Shown here: positions 45,101 through 57,734 of the stretch, piece by piece
Layout of the letters: each line of letters starts with the position of its first letter
How positions within the stretch are numbered: the stretch's first letter is position 1
Assembly (NCBI GenBank): GCA_033439765.1
Contig: JAULSN010000001.1
Coordinates: forward strand, 3,472,001-3,536,000
DNA: 64,000 nucleotides
DNA from: Lasiosphaeria ovina
Lineage: Eukaryota > Ascomycota > Sordariomycetes > Sordariales > Lasiosphaeriaceae
Direction: 5' to 3'
Notes under the pieces: generated by a model
What the model saw: the letters and a program-made list of their open reading frames with translations, nothing else
What the model was told of the DNA's origin: nothing
The model's database searches: none
Program-made: the position numbers and the translations under genes

Positions 45101-48100
45101 CTGCAACATCCCTGCTCTCCTGTTCGCCCTGAGCAGAAGACGGAGCAAAATCTTCAACGTCCTTCCCTTTATCCAGCAGCACAATCGGGGAAGTGTCGGC
45201 GTCGGCGGTTGGATCCGTGACCTCAACTTCTTGCGTGGTAGGCTCAGAAATGGCGACTGGTTCGGGAGATATAGGGCGGTGAACTTCTGGCTCAGCCAGT
45301 GCAGGCTCAGGTGCCGAGATTTTATCTTCCTGGAGGCTTTCCAAGAGCGGCGGCACAGCAGCGGGTTCGTCCTTGACGCTTTCAACATCCGGCTTTGGAA
45401 TCTCAGCTTGCAGATCATCAAGCTCTCTGACCGCCTCGTGTTCGGCTGATGGCAGCACTTCGGCGGCAACGGCATCAGTTAGCTCCTTCTGTCCGACCAG
45501 CGTATCCTCGACCGCAATCGGCAGAGACTCATCTCCGGGCTCCGGGTCAGTGACGGCATCCTCGGCCGGCTCGCCGAGAAGGTCTTCGGTGCTGCTGGGC
45601 CACGGCTCGTCCGAGGGCGAGCTCTTGCGGCGCTTCTTCTTTTCCTTTTTCAGCCTCTTGAGCGAGTAGATGTGGCCCTCGTCGAGTTCGGCATCGTCGT
45701 CCTTGTCCTGGCGGTCATCCGCACTAGAAGGAGCCTTGATAGTTTCCTCGTCGGGGACCAATTCTCGTTCTTGCGCAGAAGACGCGGCGCGCGACAGCAC
45801 CTCCGAAACCGCCTGCCCGTCTCGAGACTCGTCCAGCTTCGCAGGCGGCGCGGCAAAGGCGTCAATCTCGGTCGGGTTGGCCGAGTCCATAAACTCGGAC
45901 TCCTCCTCGACGGTGCTGAGCTGCTTGAGCAGCCTCTCTATCCTGGGGCTCTCGAAAGGGATTTCGTCGTCGTCGCAAGAGCCGAGCTCGGGAGATCCCA
46001 TGGGCCAGGGTTCCGGTTCAGCCTTGGGAGCAGCAGTCGCCTTCTTCTTCTTCTTGTCTTTCTTGGACTTTTTGATGCTGTAAGGCGTCGAAGGCTCATC
46101 GTCGGCCGACTGCTCTCCCAGAACCTGGGAGCTGCTTTGGACAGGCATTTGATCGGACGCGGGCTCAGTCTCAGCCTCGCGCTCAATGGGGCCGCCGTCG
46201 CTGGGGGAGGTCTCTTCCTGCGGACTGTTTGTTGGTGGCACATCTGCGACTCTGATTGACGATTCCGGCAGTGCGTCTTGGTCCTCAGAGCTAGGTCCGT
46301 CGATTGCACGGTCAATGGCCTCGCGGGTAGAGTCTTCTTGAGACGGTGCAGCCTCACTATTGTGGACCGGCAGATCTTGCAGAGGGGTCTCTTGTTGTGA
46401 GAGAGGTTGTTGGTCGTCAACAGCCGCTTCAGGGGTTGATGTCTTGGCGATGTGCTCCGAAGGCGACTCCCAGTCGAAGTTATCGTCAAGTTTGCTCTTG
46501 CGCTTCTTGTCCTTCTTGTCCTTCTTTGATTTCTTGGAAAAGGAAGGCTCGGCAGGCTCTTGTATGACGACTGGCTCCTGGCGGGCGCCTATTGGCTCTG
46601 GCTCGGATGTGATTGCACCACTTGTCGCTGCTTCAGTGGCGCTTTCGTGTGGGGTATCGGTATCCAAACCTGAGGCTACACTCTCGCTCCCTTTGCCAGC
46701 CTGTGCTTCCTCCGCGCTCGGCGGCTCAGCGACTGGCTCAGCGACTGGCTCTGGCTCATCGCCCACTAGGCTCTTGCGCTTTTTCTTCTTGTCCTTCTTG
46801 GACTTTTTGGATGAAAACGCAAACTCGTCCTCAGACACCGCCCGGCTTTCCTCTAGTGCAACGGGAAGGCTGGGCTCAGGTTTGTCGTCGGCCACTTCCT
46901 GCAGTTTGGGCTCACTGGCGACATCCAGTTCTTTGGCTGCTGGTACAGCCTGCATGCCAATATTTTCTTGCGTGAGGGGTTCGTCCAATGAGGGTTCCGG
47001 ATTGACGGCCTTTTCGCTAGGGAATTGACCAACTGGCGACGACATATCTTCTGCCGAGGCGTCTTCTCTCAAGTCATCAGACGAGAGGTCAAGGCCGCGT
47101 TCAGATTCAACTCCCAGTCCGCCTTCCACCGGAGCCCCGTGATCTTGTCCAATCTCTGCATCTGCGGGCAATGTGTCGAATTCGTCACCCTTGGCTGTGC
47201 TGGGCGACGTGTCGGCAGCCGTCTCCCAGGAAAGATGCGAATCACCAAGTGGGCTAATGGCGGCCACGTCTCCGGCTTGACTATCGTCAGGAAGGCGCCT
47301 ATGTTCTTCGAGAGGGTCCGCAAAGGTTACACTCTGGCGCTTCTTTTTCTTGTCCTTCTTGCCCTTCTTGGTGGCAAACGATGCGTCATCCGTGTCTTGG
47401 GCTGGCGAGGAGCTGTCTTGCTCCGGAGCGTCTGCTGAAATTGCAGCCGGCGTTAGGCTGCTTGCAGCGGCCGGCTCGTCGTCTGTCGCAGCCGAAGCGC
47501 CCTTTTTATTTTTCTTGCTCTTCTTGGAGGGCGCCCACGACTCCAAATTAGGTTCCGCCTCAGCGGCAAGGTCAAACCCCTCACTCACTTTGGCTTCAGC
47601 TTGGCTGGAAGAAGATCCAAATTCCTCAGAAGCGGCCATAGACGTTTCGGCCTCGGGGAGTGAAACCTGCCCAGGGCTGTCGATTTCCATCTCACGAGAT
47701 TCTTCGGACGGGAGTGAAGACTTGGAGCCGCGTTTCTTGTTCTTCTTGCCCGAGCTGCCGGCATCAGGCCACATGTCGTCTTCGGCAGGTTGAGACTCAA
47801 CAATGTCGGCAGAGCGAGACTCTTCCGGAACTGTCTGGGCTTGGGAAACTTCTGGCAGCGCGTCGGATTCGGCAGGCTCGCTAGTTGTTTCATCGAGGAT
47901 TGTTTCCGGCGAGGTTTCGACGGGTGCAGATTCCGAAGCTTCTTGGGTGCTCAGTCGCTTCTTCTTATCTTTCCTGCCCTTCTTGCTCGACGTCGTGGGC
48001 TCGGACCACATATCTTCTGCAGCGGCCTCGGTCGGAGCGCTCTCTGCGAGCTGCCTGTCAGTGTGTTCTAGCAGAGCCTCTGGGGCGACTTGGTCGGGGG

Positions 48101-51100
48101 ACTCTGCAGGCTCTGCGCGCTCCAGCTCGGGGGCTTCAGCCGCAGGGTCTCGCTCAATAATCTCAGGAGCAACATCTTGGAGATCTCGAGGTTGCTCTGC
48201 GGAGTCGTCCGCTGCTTCTGCAGCGGGAGACGGCTCGTCCCAGGCGGGAAGGGGGTTCTTCTTTGCTTTCTTGTCCTTCTTGCCTTTCTTGCCCTTCTTC
48301 CCGGCAGGCTCAGTAGACCAGAAATCCTCCTGCGCTGGCTCTTCGGAGGCCTGGACATACGTTAAGGCGGGCTCATCTGCTGCAGTGGTCGGCTCAGAAA
48401 GTGCTGGCAACTGGGAATCCGCCTCGGAAAGCGAGACGTCTGGTGCTGGTGGCTCTGCAGGCGCAGGTTCATCCTTTTGAGAGTTTTGGCGCTTGCCCTT
48501 GCCTTTCTTTCCCTTCTTCCCGACAGGCTCAGAAGACCAGAAATCCTCCTGCGCTGGCTCCTCAGGAGTTGACGTTGTCGCTACCGCCGCATCCTCAACG
48601 ACAGTCTTGGGCTCGTCAAACTTGTTCTTCCCCTTCTTGCCCTTCTTCTTCTTGCCAGCAGAGCCAGCGTCTTGCTCCCAGTCCATGGCTTCTTCGGCTG
48701 GCTCGACGTCGTCGTCGTCGCCCAAGGGGGCCAGTGCAGCTGGCGAATCCTCCTCTGATATGGCGAGGGCAGCAGCGCGCTCATCTTGTTCTGGCCGCTC
48801 ACCTTTTTCTTCGCCGAGGAGAGACGCCGCAGACCGGCCACCGGGCAATTCTCCAATGAGTTCCGACGGCGGCAGCAGCCCAGTAGCATCATCCGTCGAC
48901 GGCGACGAACCGGAAGCGAGGCCTAATGTAGGGGCGGTGGCCAGGGGGGGGAGGAGGACCCGCTCGTTGGGCACAGAAACAGCGGTGTCTAGCGGGCCGC
49001 CTGTTGTGTCGCGCACTGATTTGTTGCCGGCTGCGGGCTGGGGCGCTACCGCTGCAGGGCCCGCATCGGGGATCTGACTGCGAGGGCTAGGGGCAGTTTT
49101 GTCGCCTAAAGTTGTGTAATAGGCCGTAGGAGGCTGGTCCTGCAGCTGGGAATGCTCCGCCGCGGGCGTGTCCGCTTCCACTGCCGCCCCTTGCTTTTGT
49201 TGTTGTTGACGATCAGACCCAGCACGCTGCGCTTCCTCTGGCTCGGCAGCCTTCTCCGAGGATGACTTGTCCGCCTCCTTTGCGTCACGCCTCCCCATGC
49301 CGAAAAAGGACCCGACCGCGGTCATGGTTGGCATGCTAGGGAGCCTAGAAAAGGTAGACGCCACGATGCCCTTCTTCTCGTCCTTGGCTTCTTCGGTGGG
49401 GCGGGCCTCATCCGCTTCCGTCGCTGCTGCAGAGCTGGGTCTCGCGTCTGCAACGGCGGGCAGGTGGCCATCCACAGTGGGCTCAGTGGACGTCAGGCCG
49501 TCTTGCGCAAGCTCACCGCCGCTAGCGCTGGGTATTTCTGCTGCAGCGACATCGCGCGGCTCCACGTCCTTGTCAGCTAATGGAGACGGCTCGTCCACGA
49601 GACTCTCTTGCACGTCCGGTGGAGCAGTTTCGGGCTGGACCTGCTTGGTCGTCTCGACAGCGAGCACCTCGGCGGCTTGGAGTGGACCGGCTGCAGAGTC
49701 GGCTTCTGCCACGCCGGCAGCAGGCTCCCAGCTGAGATCGACGGCCTTGCTTTTCTGCTTCTTCTTGCCCTTCTTCCTGCCGGGCGTCGAGAAAGCCTCC
49801 TCCAGAGGTTCATTGGAGCTCGACTCGGCCGGTGTTTGCTGCGCCAAACCGTCGACGCTCCGCTCGAGTGGAAGGCCGGCAGGCAAGTCTGCCGAGGACG
49901 CAGATTCAGCAAGAGGTAGGCTTTCCGCGAGGACGTCAGGCTTGTCTTTCCTGCCCTTCTTGCCCTTCTTGCTCTTTTTAGCAGTAGCAGTAAAGAAGAA
50001 GTCCTCGGCCTCGGTCTGCGGCGGTGCGTCGACCGATGGCTGCTCAACAGGTGAGTCTGAAGTTGGAACTTCATCTTCACCCGTCCCCACAACCGTAGTA
50101 GTAGACTCGGACTCTGGGAGAGGCAAAGAAGCATCGTCCAGGGGGCGCATATCCGTAACGCTCGCGGCAAGCAAGTCTGCCGAGTCAGAAGTAGAAGAAG
50201 TAGGGCCATCTGCCGCAGCAATAGACCTCTCAGAGACGGCCTCAGCCTTTTGATCTTCTGGACGAGTTCCTTCTCGTTCCTGTTCCTCTTGCTGCTGCTG
50301 CTGCTGCCGTTCTCTCTCGAACTCAGGCTCACGCTCAGGCTCCAGGTCGAGGCCAGTAGGCTCTGGCGTCCACGAAACGCCCTTCTTGGCCTTCTTCTTC
50401 TTCTTGTCGGCCTTCTCTGACGAAGACGAAGCAGCAACGCGCTCGAGGAGCGGAGACGCAGAAGCTTCGGGCTGTACCTCCTGGACTTTGGCGGGAGCGA
50501 GAACAGTCTTGGTCTCTTCCGGCTCGGGCTTCGACTCGAGTGAGCGACCCGCAGCAGCCGCGGCCTTCTGCTTCTTCTTGAGCTTCTTCTTCGACGCGCC
50601 CGAGACAGCCCAGAAGTCCTCGCCTTCGCCTGCAGCGACATCGTCTGCAGCCGCCTCTTGAGCAGCCACACCCGTAGCAGCAGGGGGCTGCTCCGTCTCG
50701 GCCACGCCGCCATCGCGGAGGAGGGAGGAGGTCTCGGCGGTCCTGGCCTGCTGCCACTTCTTGGCGGCAGACACGAAGCTATACTCGTCGGGCCTGGGGG
50801 AGTACTCGGAAAGCACCGAGCCCTGGGTGTCCAGGAAGGTCGAGCCGGACAGGATGCTCATTGGCGCCTCGGACGCGGCGATGGTGGAGGTGCCATCCTC
50901 AAAGTAGTCGTCGGGGGGGCTCGAGAGGAAGCTGCTGTCGGGCTTGTCGTGGCCGCTGATGAAACGGGGCTTATCAAAGTCGTCTTTCTCAAAGTCTGGC
51001 TTCTCGAAGTCCCGCTCGTGCAGCACGGGCGGGGGACCGCTGTGGAGCACGGAAGCCACGACAACGGCGGCAGCGCCCGCAGCGGCACCACCGACAAGGA

Positions 51101-54100
51101 GGCCGGCTTTGGCATCGCCGATCTCATCTGTGTCCTTCTCCTCTTTGCCAAGTCCACGGCTTGATGACGGGGCAAGGGACTTGCCAAGGATGTCATCGCC
51201 CTTGACCTCTTTCAAAGAAGACAGAGCGTCATGCGACAGGGCTATCGGCTGAACTGCGGTAGACGTGTCCGCTGGAACCGCGACTGGCCCAGCTGCTTCC
51301 GCGGCGCGCGCGCTCCCAGGCAAGTGCATATCACTCGGGACGGCTTCTGGGCTGATGGTTGGCGAAGTCGGACCCTGTAGAGGTGAGCTGCTTCGGCTCT
51401 CTGGCAGCGGCGGCAACGTCGACAAGTCGTCTTGAAGCGATGGCGGCAATGGAGGAGCCTTAGACAGATCCCCGTCCAGCGACCTGGCCGACGAAACAGG
51501 AGCATGCGGCGCCAACTCGACGGCCTCTTGAAGCGGCAAAGACTCCAAAGGAGGAGCCGCGGTGGCCCTTGGCGTGGCCTCCTGGGAGCCGAGGGGCTCG
51601 CCGTACCGGTCGTCGTGCTCGGCCAAGGGCAGCGCGGAGGACGAGGTATCGATGCGCAGGCCGGCGAGGTCCTGCAGGCCGCGGCGCAGGTAGTCAATGT
51701 CGGCCTCGCGCTGCGGGTCGAACTCCTCGGGGCCGGGGGACTCGCGCGAGGGCGGGTCGCTGGGAGGCAGCTCGGGGAGGTGGTCAGTCTGCTGGTATTC
51801 CGTGCTGAGGGAGCTGGAGCTGGTCTTCTCGATGAGGTACAGCGGCTTGATCTCGCGGCTGCTGTCCCACGACGTCGGGCGCGAGCGGCTCCTCGGCGCG
51901 GCGCCGATCTCGGGGGGAGCCGGCATGACGGGGGATGCCTGTACGGGGGACGACCTCAGGAAGCCGGGCGACGAGGGCACCGAGCCTCTGCCCAGGCGGA
52001 ACTGCAGGGGCACGGCAGTCTGGCTGGGCGTCTTGACGGGCGTCTCGAACGCGCTGCGGCGCCGAGCGTGCGACTTGACCCGGACGCCGCGCTCCTCGGG
52101 CGGGGTCTCGGGGCGGCTGTCGGGGAGAGTGGGCAAGTCTTGGTCCTTCTCTGTGCTTGGGGACCCAGGCTCGCTGGGGGGGAGGGGCAGCAGATCGCCA
52201 TACAGGGGATCAATGGCCGGCTTGATCTCGCGCTCGACAATCTCGGGGTCAACGACCTGCGAGCTGTAGCTGATGCTGCGCTCCCGTTGAACGGCAGTCC
52301 GGGGCGGGGCCTGGGCCTGAGCCTGGCCAGCTTCGCCGCTGCTGCTGCTGCTGCTGCCGCTACTGATTTCTGCTACGGGCTCCTTCTCATGCGAAGCCCG
52401 AGTGGCAGTGGCATTTGGACGAGGCAGCTGGGATGCGATAGTAGCCACAGCTCCTGCCAGGCCGACACCTGCGCCAAAGGTGCCGGCATTACCTAAAAAA
52501 GAATCGCCCTCGTTGCTCTTGCCATTCTCTGATGTTGTAGTTGTGATAATGTCCTTGGCACGTCCCTTCGCGCCGTTCGTCGGCTTGGACAAACCAGAAA
52601 AGTCAACGTCGTCTACGACGTCCCTGTCCCTGCCGCCATTGCTGGAGCCATTCTTGCGGCTAGACCGGATGGGGAGCGACGCGGCCGACTTGGCGTCGTC
52701 GTTGTCGTCAGCGTGGCTGCCGTTGCGCCTGCTGACGGGGTCGGAGACGACCGAGCTGACATCACGGTCGACGGCCCTAAAAGACTCCCTGGGCCGGTCG
52801 GGCGGCTCGTCCTGTTCTGGTATGTCGTCGTCGTCCTTTGTGCTCTTGCGGCGGCTCTTCTTGTCCTTCTTGCTGCTCGAGCTAGCGACTGACACCTCGG
52901 AGGAGGGAGTCGAGTATGTCGCGGACTCATACGTGGCCGAGTCACGCTTGGACTTCTTCTTGGACTTCTTGGAGCCCTTGCTCGTCGTTGACCACTCGTC
53001 GGCAGCATCAACGGCCGACGCGGTGTCCTTGGTGTCGTCGATGGCGCTGGGAGGAGCCGAGAATCTTCTTTCGTCCGTGGCGGCCCCTTCTTCGGCGTCA
53101 AAGAATACTGAACTGGGAGGGCTGACTTGCTTCGACTTCTTCGACTTCTTTCGCGACGAAATTTCGGCCCACTCGTCCTCACCCGCATCCCTAGACTCTT
53201 CCCGACCAAGCGATCTCGCAGAGTATTCTTCCTCTGCGGGCAGCTTAGCCTCTCGAAGCACGGGCGGAGTAGTGTCAACGTCTTGCGAGTCTGCGCTTCG
53301 CGACTTGGCCGCTTTCTCTTGCTTTCGGCGCTCCTTCTTGGTCTTTGTCGGAGTGTCCCAGTCGTCCGCCGGTTCAGCAACTTCGCTGAGGACGCCTCCC
53401 GGCGAGCGAACGTCCACACTCCTGGAAGATTCTTTAGCAGAGCGCTCAGAGGCAGCAGCCTTCTCCGTGGGCGGCGGCTGGTGTAAGGAGGGCTCATTCG
53501 AACCGGGAGGCGAGTCTCGGCGGCGGTATGTCGGGTCATCGATGGCAATATTGGAGTCAAAGTTGGACAGCTTGAGGCCGGCAGCAATAGTGGCTGCGAA
53601 GTCGAGGTCGTCTGGGAACCCGCCTGGTGCCTGGGAAGTCCTCGGGCTTGGGGGCTTCGGGCCAACCTGGGGCGGAGCATCGTCCCAGACACCCGGCATA
53701 GGCCTCGGGGGAGAGGAAGCCGGTTCTCGCGGTGCAGGGCGGGCAGGCTCTGGGGCAGACTCTCGCACAGCCTCTCGCACAGCCTCTGGCGCTCGCTTTG
53801 CTTCCTGGCTGGGTCCGGCCTCTGATGACTGGGCCGTCTCCTTCGGACCCTCGCTTGACTTCGAGGCCGAGGCCTCTGCCTTTGCGTGCTCTGCCTCTTT
53901 CTCTTCCCGAGCCTTGGCCGCAATAGTGCCTGCGCCGGCGAGAGCAGCAGCAATCATGCCCCAGGTGTTGCCCTTCTTGCCGATCAGCGGCTTGGGAATC
54001 GGCTTGGCCGCCTCGCGAGGTCTGTCCTGGGTTCGCTCCGGGCTTTCGGTCTCGGAGCGCTTAGTCTCGGTGTCTCCCCAGCTGACCGACTTTGCGGAGC

Positions 54101-57100
54101 TCGCCGAGTCCTCGGGGACTTCTACGACCTCACCCCTCGCGTTGAGTACGACGCGCGGTGAAGATGGTTCGACTGGGGAACCCGGCTCGGGTGTCCACTT
54201 CGGACTGGCAGTCACCACTACCGGCTTGACATCTGACGAAGTAGTAGAAGAAGAAGCTGCTTGTTCTGCTTGCCTCGCCCGCTGCTTCTCTGGGCTCGGC
54301 GTGATGTTTGGCGTGGGCAGCACGAGGATCAGCATTGGCCTCTCGCGCTCGCAGGAAGGGTCTCTCGACTTGAAGACGGGCACCATGGACGAGCCGGGGC
54401 CAGGCGCGCGGTATCTGTGCAGGTCCCTCGGCATGATGACGTTGTCGATGCGGACGTCGGCGTTGGGGCCTTCAAACTTGCTCTTCTCTTGAGCACGCTT
54501 CATCTCGGGCGGCGTGATGATGCGAACGACGGGCACGTCGCCCTCTTCCTTCCACTTCTCCACCACCGAGGGCTCCGGGGAGGCGCTGCGGGAGCGGATC
54601 TGCTCCTCGGCAATCTTGGCCGCGATCCTGCCCTCGCGGTAATGCCTGTTGGCCTCCTCCTGAACCTTGTCCCTCACCGGCTCCGCTTCCCGGGGTCGGC
54701 CCCGATCTGGTTCGTGCTCACGCTCGTGCTCCTGCTCGCGTTCTTCGTGCTTGACCACGGCAATGGCACTTGCGATGACGTCGGATTCGGCGGGGATGGT
54801 CGAGTGCCTAGTCTCGTCCATCAGTTCCCGCGCCTCCTTAACCTCGCGCTCAAACGAGTCGCGGCGGCTGAGCCGCTCCTCGCGCACATTGCGCGATTCC
54901 GACTCCAGGTACGAGAAGTCGGGCTCCCGGTCGACAATGTGGATGAGCGGGGTGAGGGGCCGCTTGGGCGTGTTGTTGTAGATGGGGGTGGGGAACGCGT
55001 CGTCGGGGACTTGGAACTGGAATGGATCGACAGGGTCGTCTTTGGAAGAGGAAGCTTGTTTGCTCGACGGCAGCGACTCCTGCCATGCGCCTCCGGGCGC
55101 GTCTGTGGGGGCGCCTCTGGCAACACTGGGAGCAGCGGCCGGAGTCTCTTTAGGATCATCTACGATGCCGAGCGCCTTCTTATGCCGTTGGAGCTCCTCT
55201 CGTGCCTCGGCGAGCAAGCGCCGCGTCTCGGCGCGGGCTTCACGCGCTGCTTGCCTCTCCTCGGCCGTAGGCTTCTTCTTGTCGCGCGATTTGGGGTCCA
55301 GCATAGACGAGGAGGCCTCGGAAGCCGGCGGCTTGTTGTCAATGGCCCGCGACTCTCCTGCAACACTAGACACGGCGTCGCCGGCCCGGTAGTCGGCAAC
55401 GACGACAGGGGCGTCACGCTTGGAGCGCCGTCGGTCGTCGGGCCCTCGCTCACGCTCCTTGCCGCCGTCTTCGGGCCTGACAACGACATCACGGGCAGAC
55501 TCTGCCTTTTTGCGCTCCTCACGCTCCTCGCGCTCCCGTTGCTTTTCAAAGTCCCTCAGGGCGCGGTCGCGTTCGGCCGCGCGTTCGCGTTCATCGAGGG
55601 CCCGCCGCTCTTCTTTGTAGCGGATTTCCCGACCCTCTCGCACGCGACGCTCGTAGTTGTCGATGAGCTCCTTCTCTTCGCGGACACGACGAGCTTCCTT
55701 TTCGCGCGCATATTCCTCGCGGATACGGCGCTCCTCCAGCTCGCGCGCATAGTCCTCGCGAATACGGCGCTCTTCTTTCTCGAGGCGCTCGCGCACCTCC
55801 AGCTCGCGCCTGTCGTCGCGCTTCTCTTGGCGGTCTGCGAACACCGCGGCGCCGATCAGGGCAGGAACAGCGCCGGCCAGGGCAGCACCGGCCACACTCG
55901 TGACGTCAGGCTCGGGACGAGTGCTGCGAGGGGCCGTTTCGACCACGCGCTTGTCGTCGCGCTTTTGGTCATCACGTTTCACATCGCGCCGGTCATCACG
56001 GATGTCGTAGTAGCTGCCGTCATTACGTCGTTCGTCACGTCGTTCGCCGACTCTGTCGTCACGTCGGTCATCACGTCGATCGCCACCTCTGTCGTCACGT
56101 CGGTCGTCACGTCGATCATCACGTCGATCATCACGCCGTTCCTCACGCCGTTCATCACGAGGGTCATCACGTCTGTCGTAAATTCTGTCATCACGTCTCG
56201 AATCACGCTTGCTATCACGCTTGTCCTGGCGATCCGCGAGCACGGCAGATCCGACCAGGGCGGCGCCAGCGGCGCCTGCAACGCCGACCAGAGCGGCTCC
56301 GGCGAGGCTGCCGGAGTCGACGGTGCTGAGGCGCGAGGATCGGGGCGGGCTGGCGGGGCGCTCGTTGATGAGGGGCTGTTCGAGCGCGCGCATCGATACC
56401 GACACGCGGGGCTTGGGGGCTTGGATAGGGACAAGTGCCGGGCGGGCGTAGGACATGGCCGCGCCGCCATGCGGGCCAGACACGACAGATGAGCTGACGA
56501 CAGTCTCGAACTTGGTGGGATCCGAGGTGGGCACCGAGTACACATGCTGCATGGGGCGGGCTTCGATGGATGCGCTGCTGGGCTGGGGGATGCCGGCGGC
56601 CTCTTCGAGGCGCGGAAGAGGCTGGGGACGGGTGTACTCGCCGGGCCTGAAGCCGCACGGCGTGTTGATGTAGCCGCGCAGCGAGTTGACGGGCCCGAAC
56701 ATGGCGGGGTCGACAGCGGAGCTCTTGCGGTCGGGCGGGCGGATGGCCTCGGGCGGGCGCTGCGACACGATGGTAGGCGGGCCGGAGGGCGGGCCGCTGG
56801 GCAGATGGGGGTCCGAGAAGCGCGGCACAGAGCCGTAGGCGAGCCCCATGTCGACGTCGTCGCTGAGATCGTCATCGTCCGAGGCCGACTCCCAATCCGA
56901 CTCGTCGCCAGAATGAGCGCGGCGGTGGGGCTTAGAGGGACCAATTCCGCGAGCGCCACTGCCGTTGTTAGGACGGCGTAATCCGTTAATGGCGGCCACG
57001 GCGGCCACGGCGCCGGTGATGCGCGAGGGACGTGACCTCCCGGCGCGCTCGAGGTCCTTTATGTTCTCGGCCTTGGCCAGGTCCGAGAGTTGGCGGCCGA

Positions 57101-57734
57101 TAGCGATGATGTCTTCGTCGGTCCGGGCCCGGTGCAGGACGGGGCGGCCATCGGGGCCGATCAATGGCTCGTCGCGGGGATGGCCAGGGCGGTACTGCTG
57201 GTTCTGGTAGGAGCCCTGGGGGGCGTATTGCTGGTGAGGGTACTGCTGCTGCGAGTATTGCTGCTGCTGTGGGTATTGCTGGTGGTGGGCGGGTGGCTGC
57301 TGGGCGCGGGCATCGAGCGACGTCTTGGAGATATATCCGTTGCCGTAGGCCAGATCGCTGTCGACCGACGACGTCGAGGCGTTCTTGGTACGGAAGGAGC
57401 GGCGCCTGCGGACTTTCTTGGCGGCCGAGGAGGCAAAGAAGCTGCGCAGGCCGAAGCGGCTCTTCTTGCGCGAGATGTTGACAAGCGACGACGATGTCGA
57501 CGACGAGGCCGAGGTGCTCGAGTCAGCGCGAGACCGAAGCGAGGCATTCGAAGGCATGTGGGCGGCAGTGCCGCGGGAGTGGGTCTGGGACTGGGGGGTG
57601 TCTCGGGAGACGGGGAGTGGTAGAGGCAGCGGGGGGGCGGCGGCGAGTTGTTCTCTGGAATGCCGGCGGTCGGCGCGTCGCCGTCTCGACGACTCGGGGC
57701 TCCGCCGGCGGCCGTCTCCTCCGCGCGCCATCAT
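36118..57734 (-). CDS. lah: Leashin-like (LAH) giant Woronin-body tether, 'involucrin repeat' protein
   Basis: Exons 57734-37734 (6,667 codons without a stop) and 37653-36118 (511 residues), joined by an 80-bp intron; product about 7,178 residues. Start: the ATG pair at 57734/57731; the frame runs further only through a GTG. Order: Arg/Ser-rich N-terminus with SLVNISRKKSRFGLRSFF and SSVDSDLAYGNGYI (about residues 80-120), Gln/Tyr/Pro stretch, RRDD repeats (about 500-590), a charged helix (about 635-750), about thirty KKSKKDKK modules in acidic Ala/Pro/Ser/Glu-rich spacers (about 1510-5610), a low-complexity Ser/Thr region, then after the intron a coiled coil (about 6690-6830) and a globular region with LDFLALHDVDYFDSRCQQLC and IFMSVTMTMIWEFVFTRYLF. 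Known for the family: leashin links Woronin bodies to the cortex or septal pore, and in Neurospora its two ends are made as separate products. Assignment rests on architecture and remembered N-terminal resemblance, not an alignment. Confidence 0.72.
37654..37733 (-). other. intron of the giant gene
   Basis: Donor GTGAGT after GAC GTC TAC, acceptor ATCAG before GAT GGG TTC, both phase 0. The 80-bp intron contains no in-frame stop, and because 80 is not a multiple of three, retention would shift the frame and replace the C-terminal domain by about 235 unrelated residues. Confidence 0.8.
38273..38315 (-). repeat. coding Gln-Ser microsatellite
   Basis: About six copies of CAATCG on the coding strand give an alternating Gln-Ser run near residue 6480 of the giant protein. 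Confidence 0.7.
40915..53200 (-). repeat. coding array of KKSKKDKK modules
   Basis: About 31 degenerate modules, each an acidic/aromatic lead (typically E-D/E-x-W or F), then KKSKKDKK plus further Lys/Gly, then a spacer of 40-130 acidic, Pro/Ala/Ser-rich residues. The best-conserved copies are between about 41400 and 44900, where the Lys block is followed by GSK, SEP and SGAATP, suggesting recent expansion; copies nearer the N-terminus are more degenerate. Confidence 0.85.
55960..56230 (-). repeat. coding Arg-Arg-Asp-Asp repeat
   Basis: A run of short RRDD/RRDE units, twelve or more, encoded by near-repeats of CGTCGTGATGAC-type DNA. It gives an alternating-charge segment of about 90 residues close to the N-terminus of the giant protein. 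Confidence 0.85.

Noticed and set aside
40915..53200. Retrotransposon or CRISPR-like explanation for the regular repeat
   Set aside because: The repeat is protein-level, keeps one open frame throughout and varies in spacer length; no LTR, repeat-spacer regularity or polymerase motif is present.
52402..56492. Plus-strand open frames of 696 and 743 codons (52402-54492 and 54261-56492)
   Set aside because: They are antisense to the giant gene, have no family resemblance, and their length follows from the biased GC-rich codon use and repeats of the real gene.
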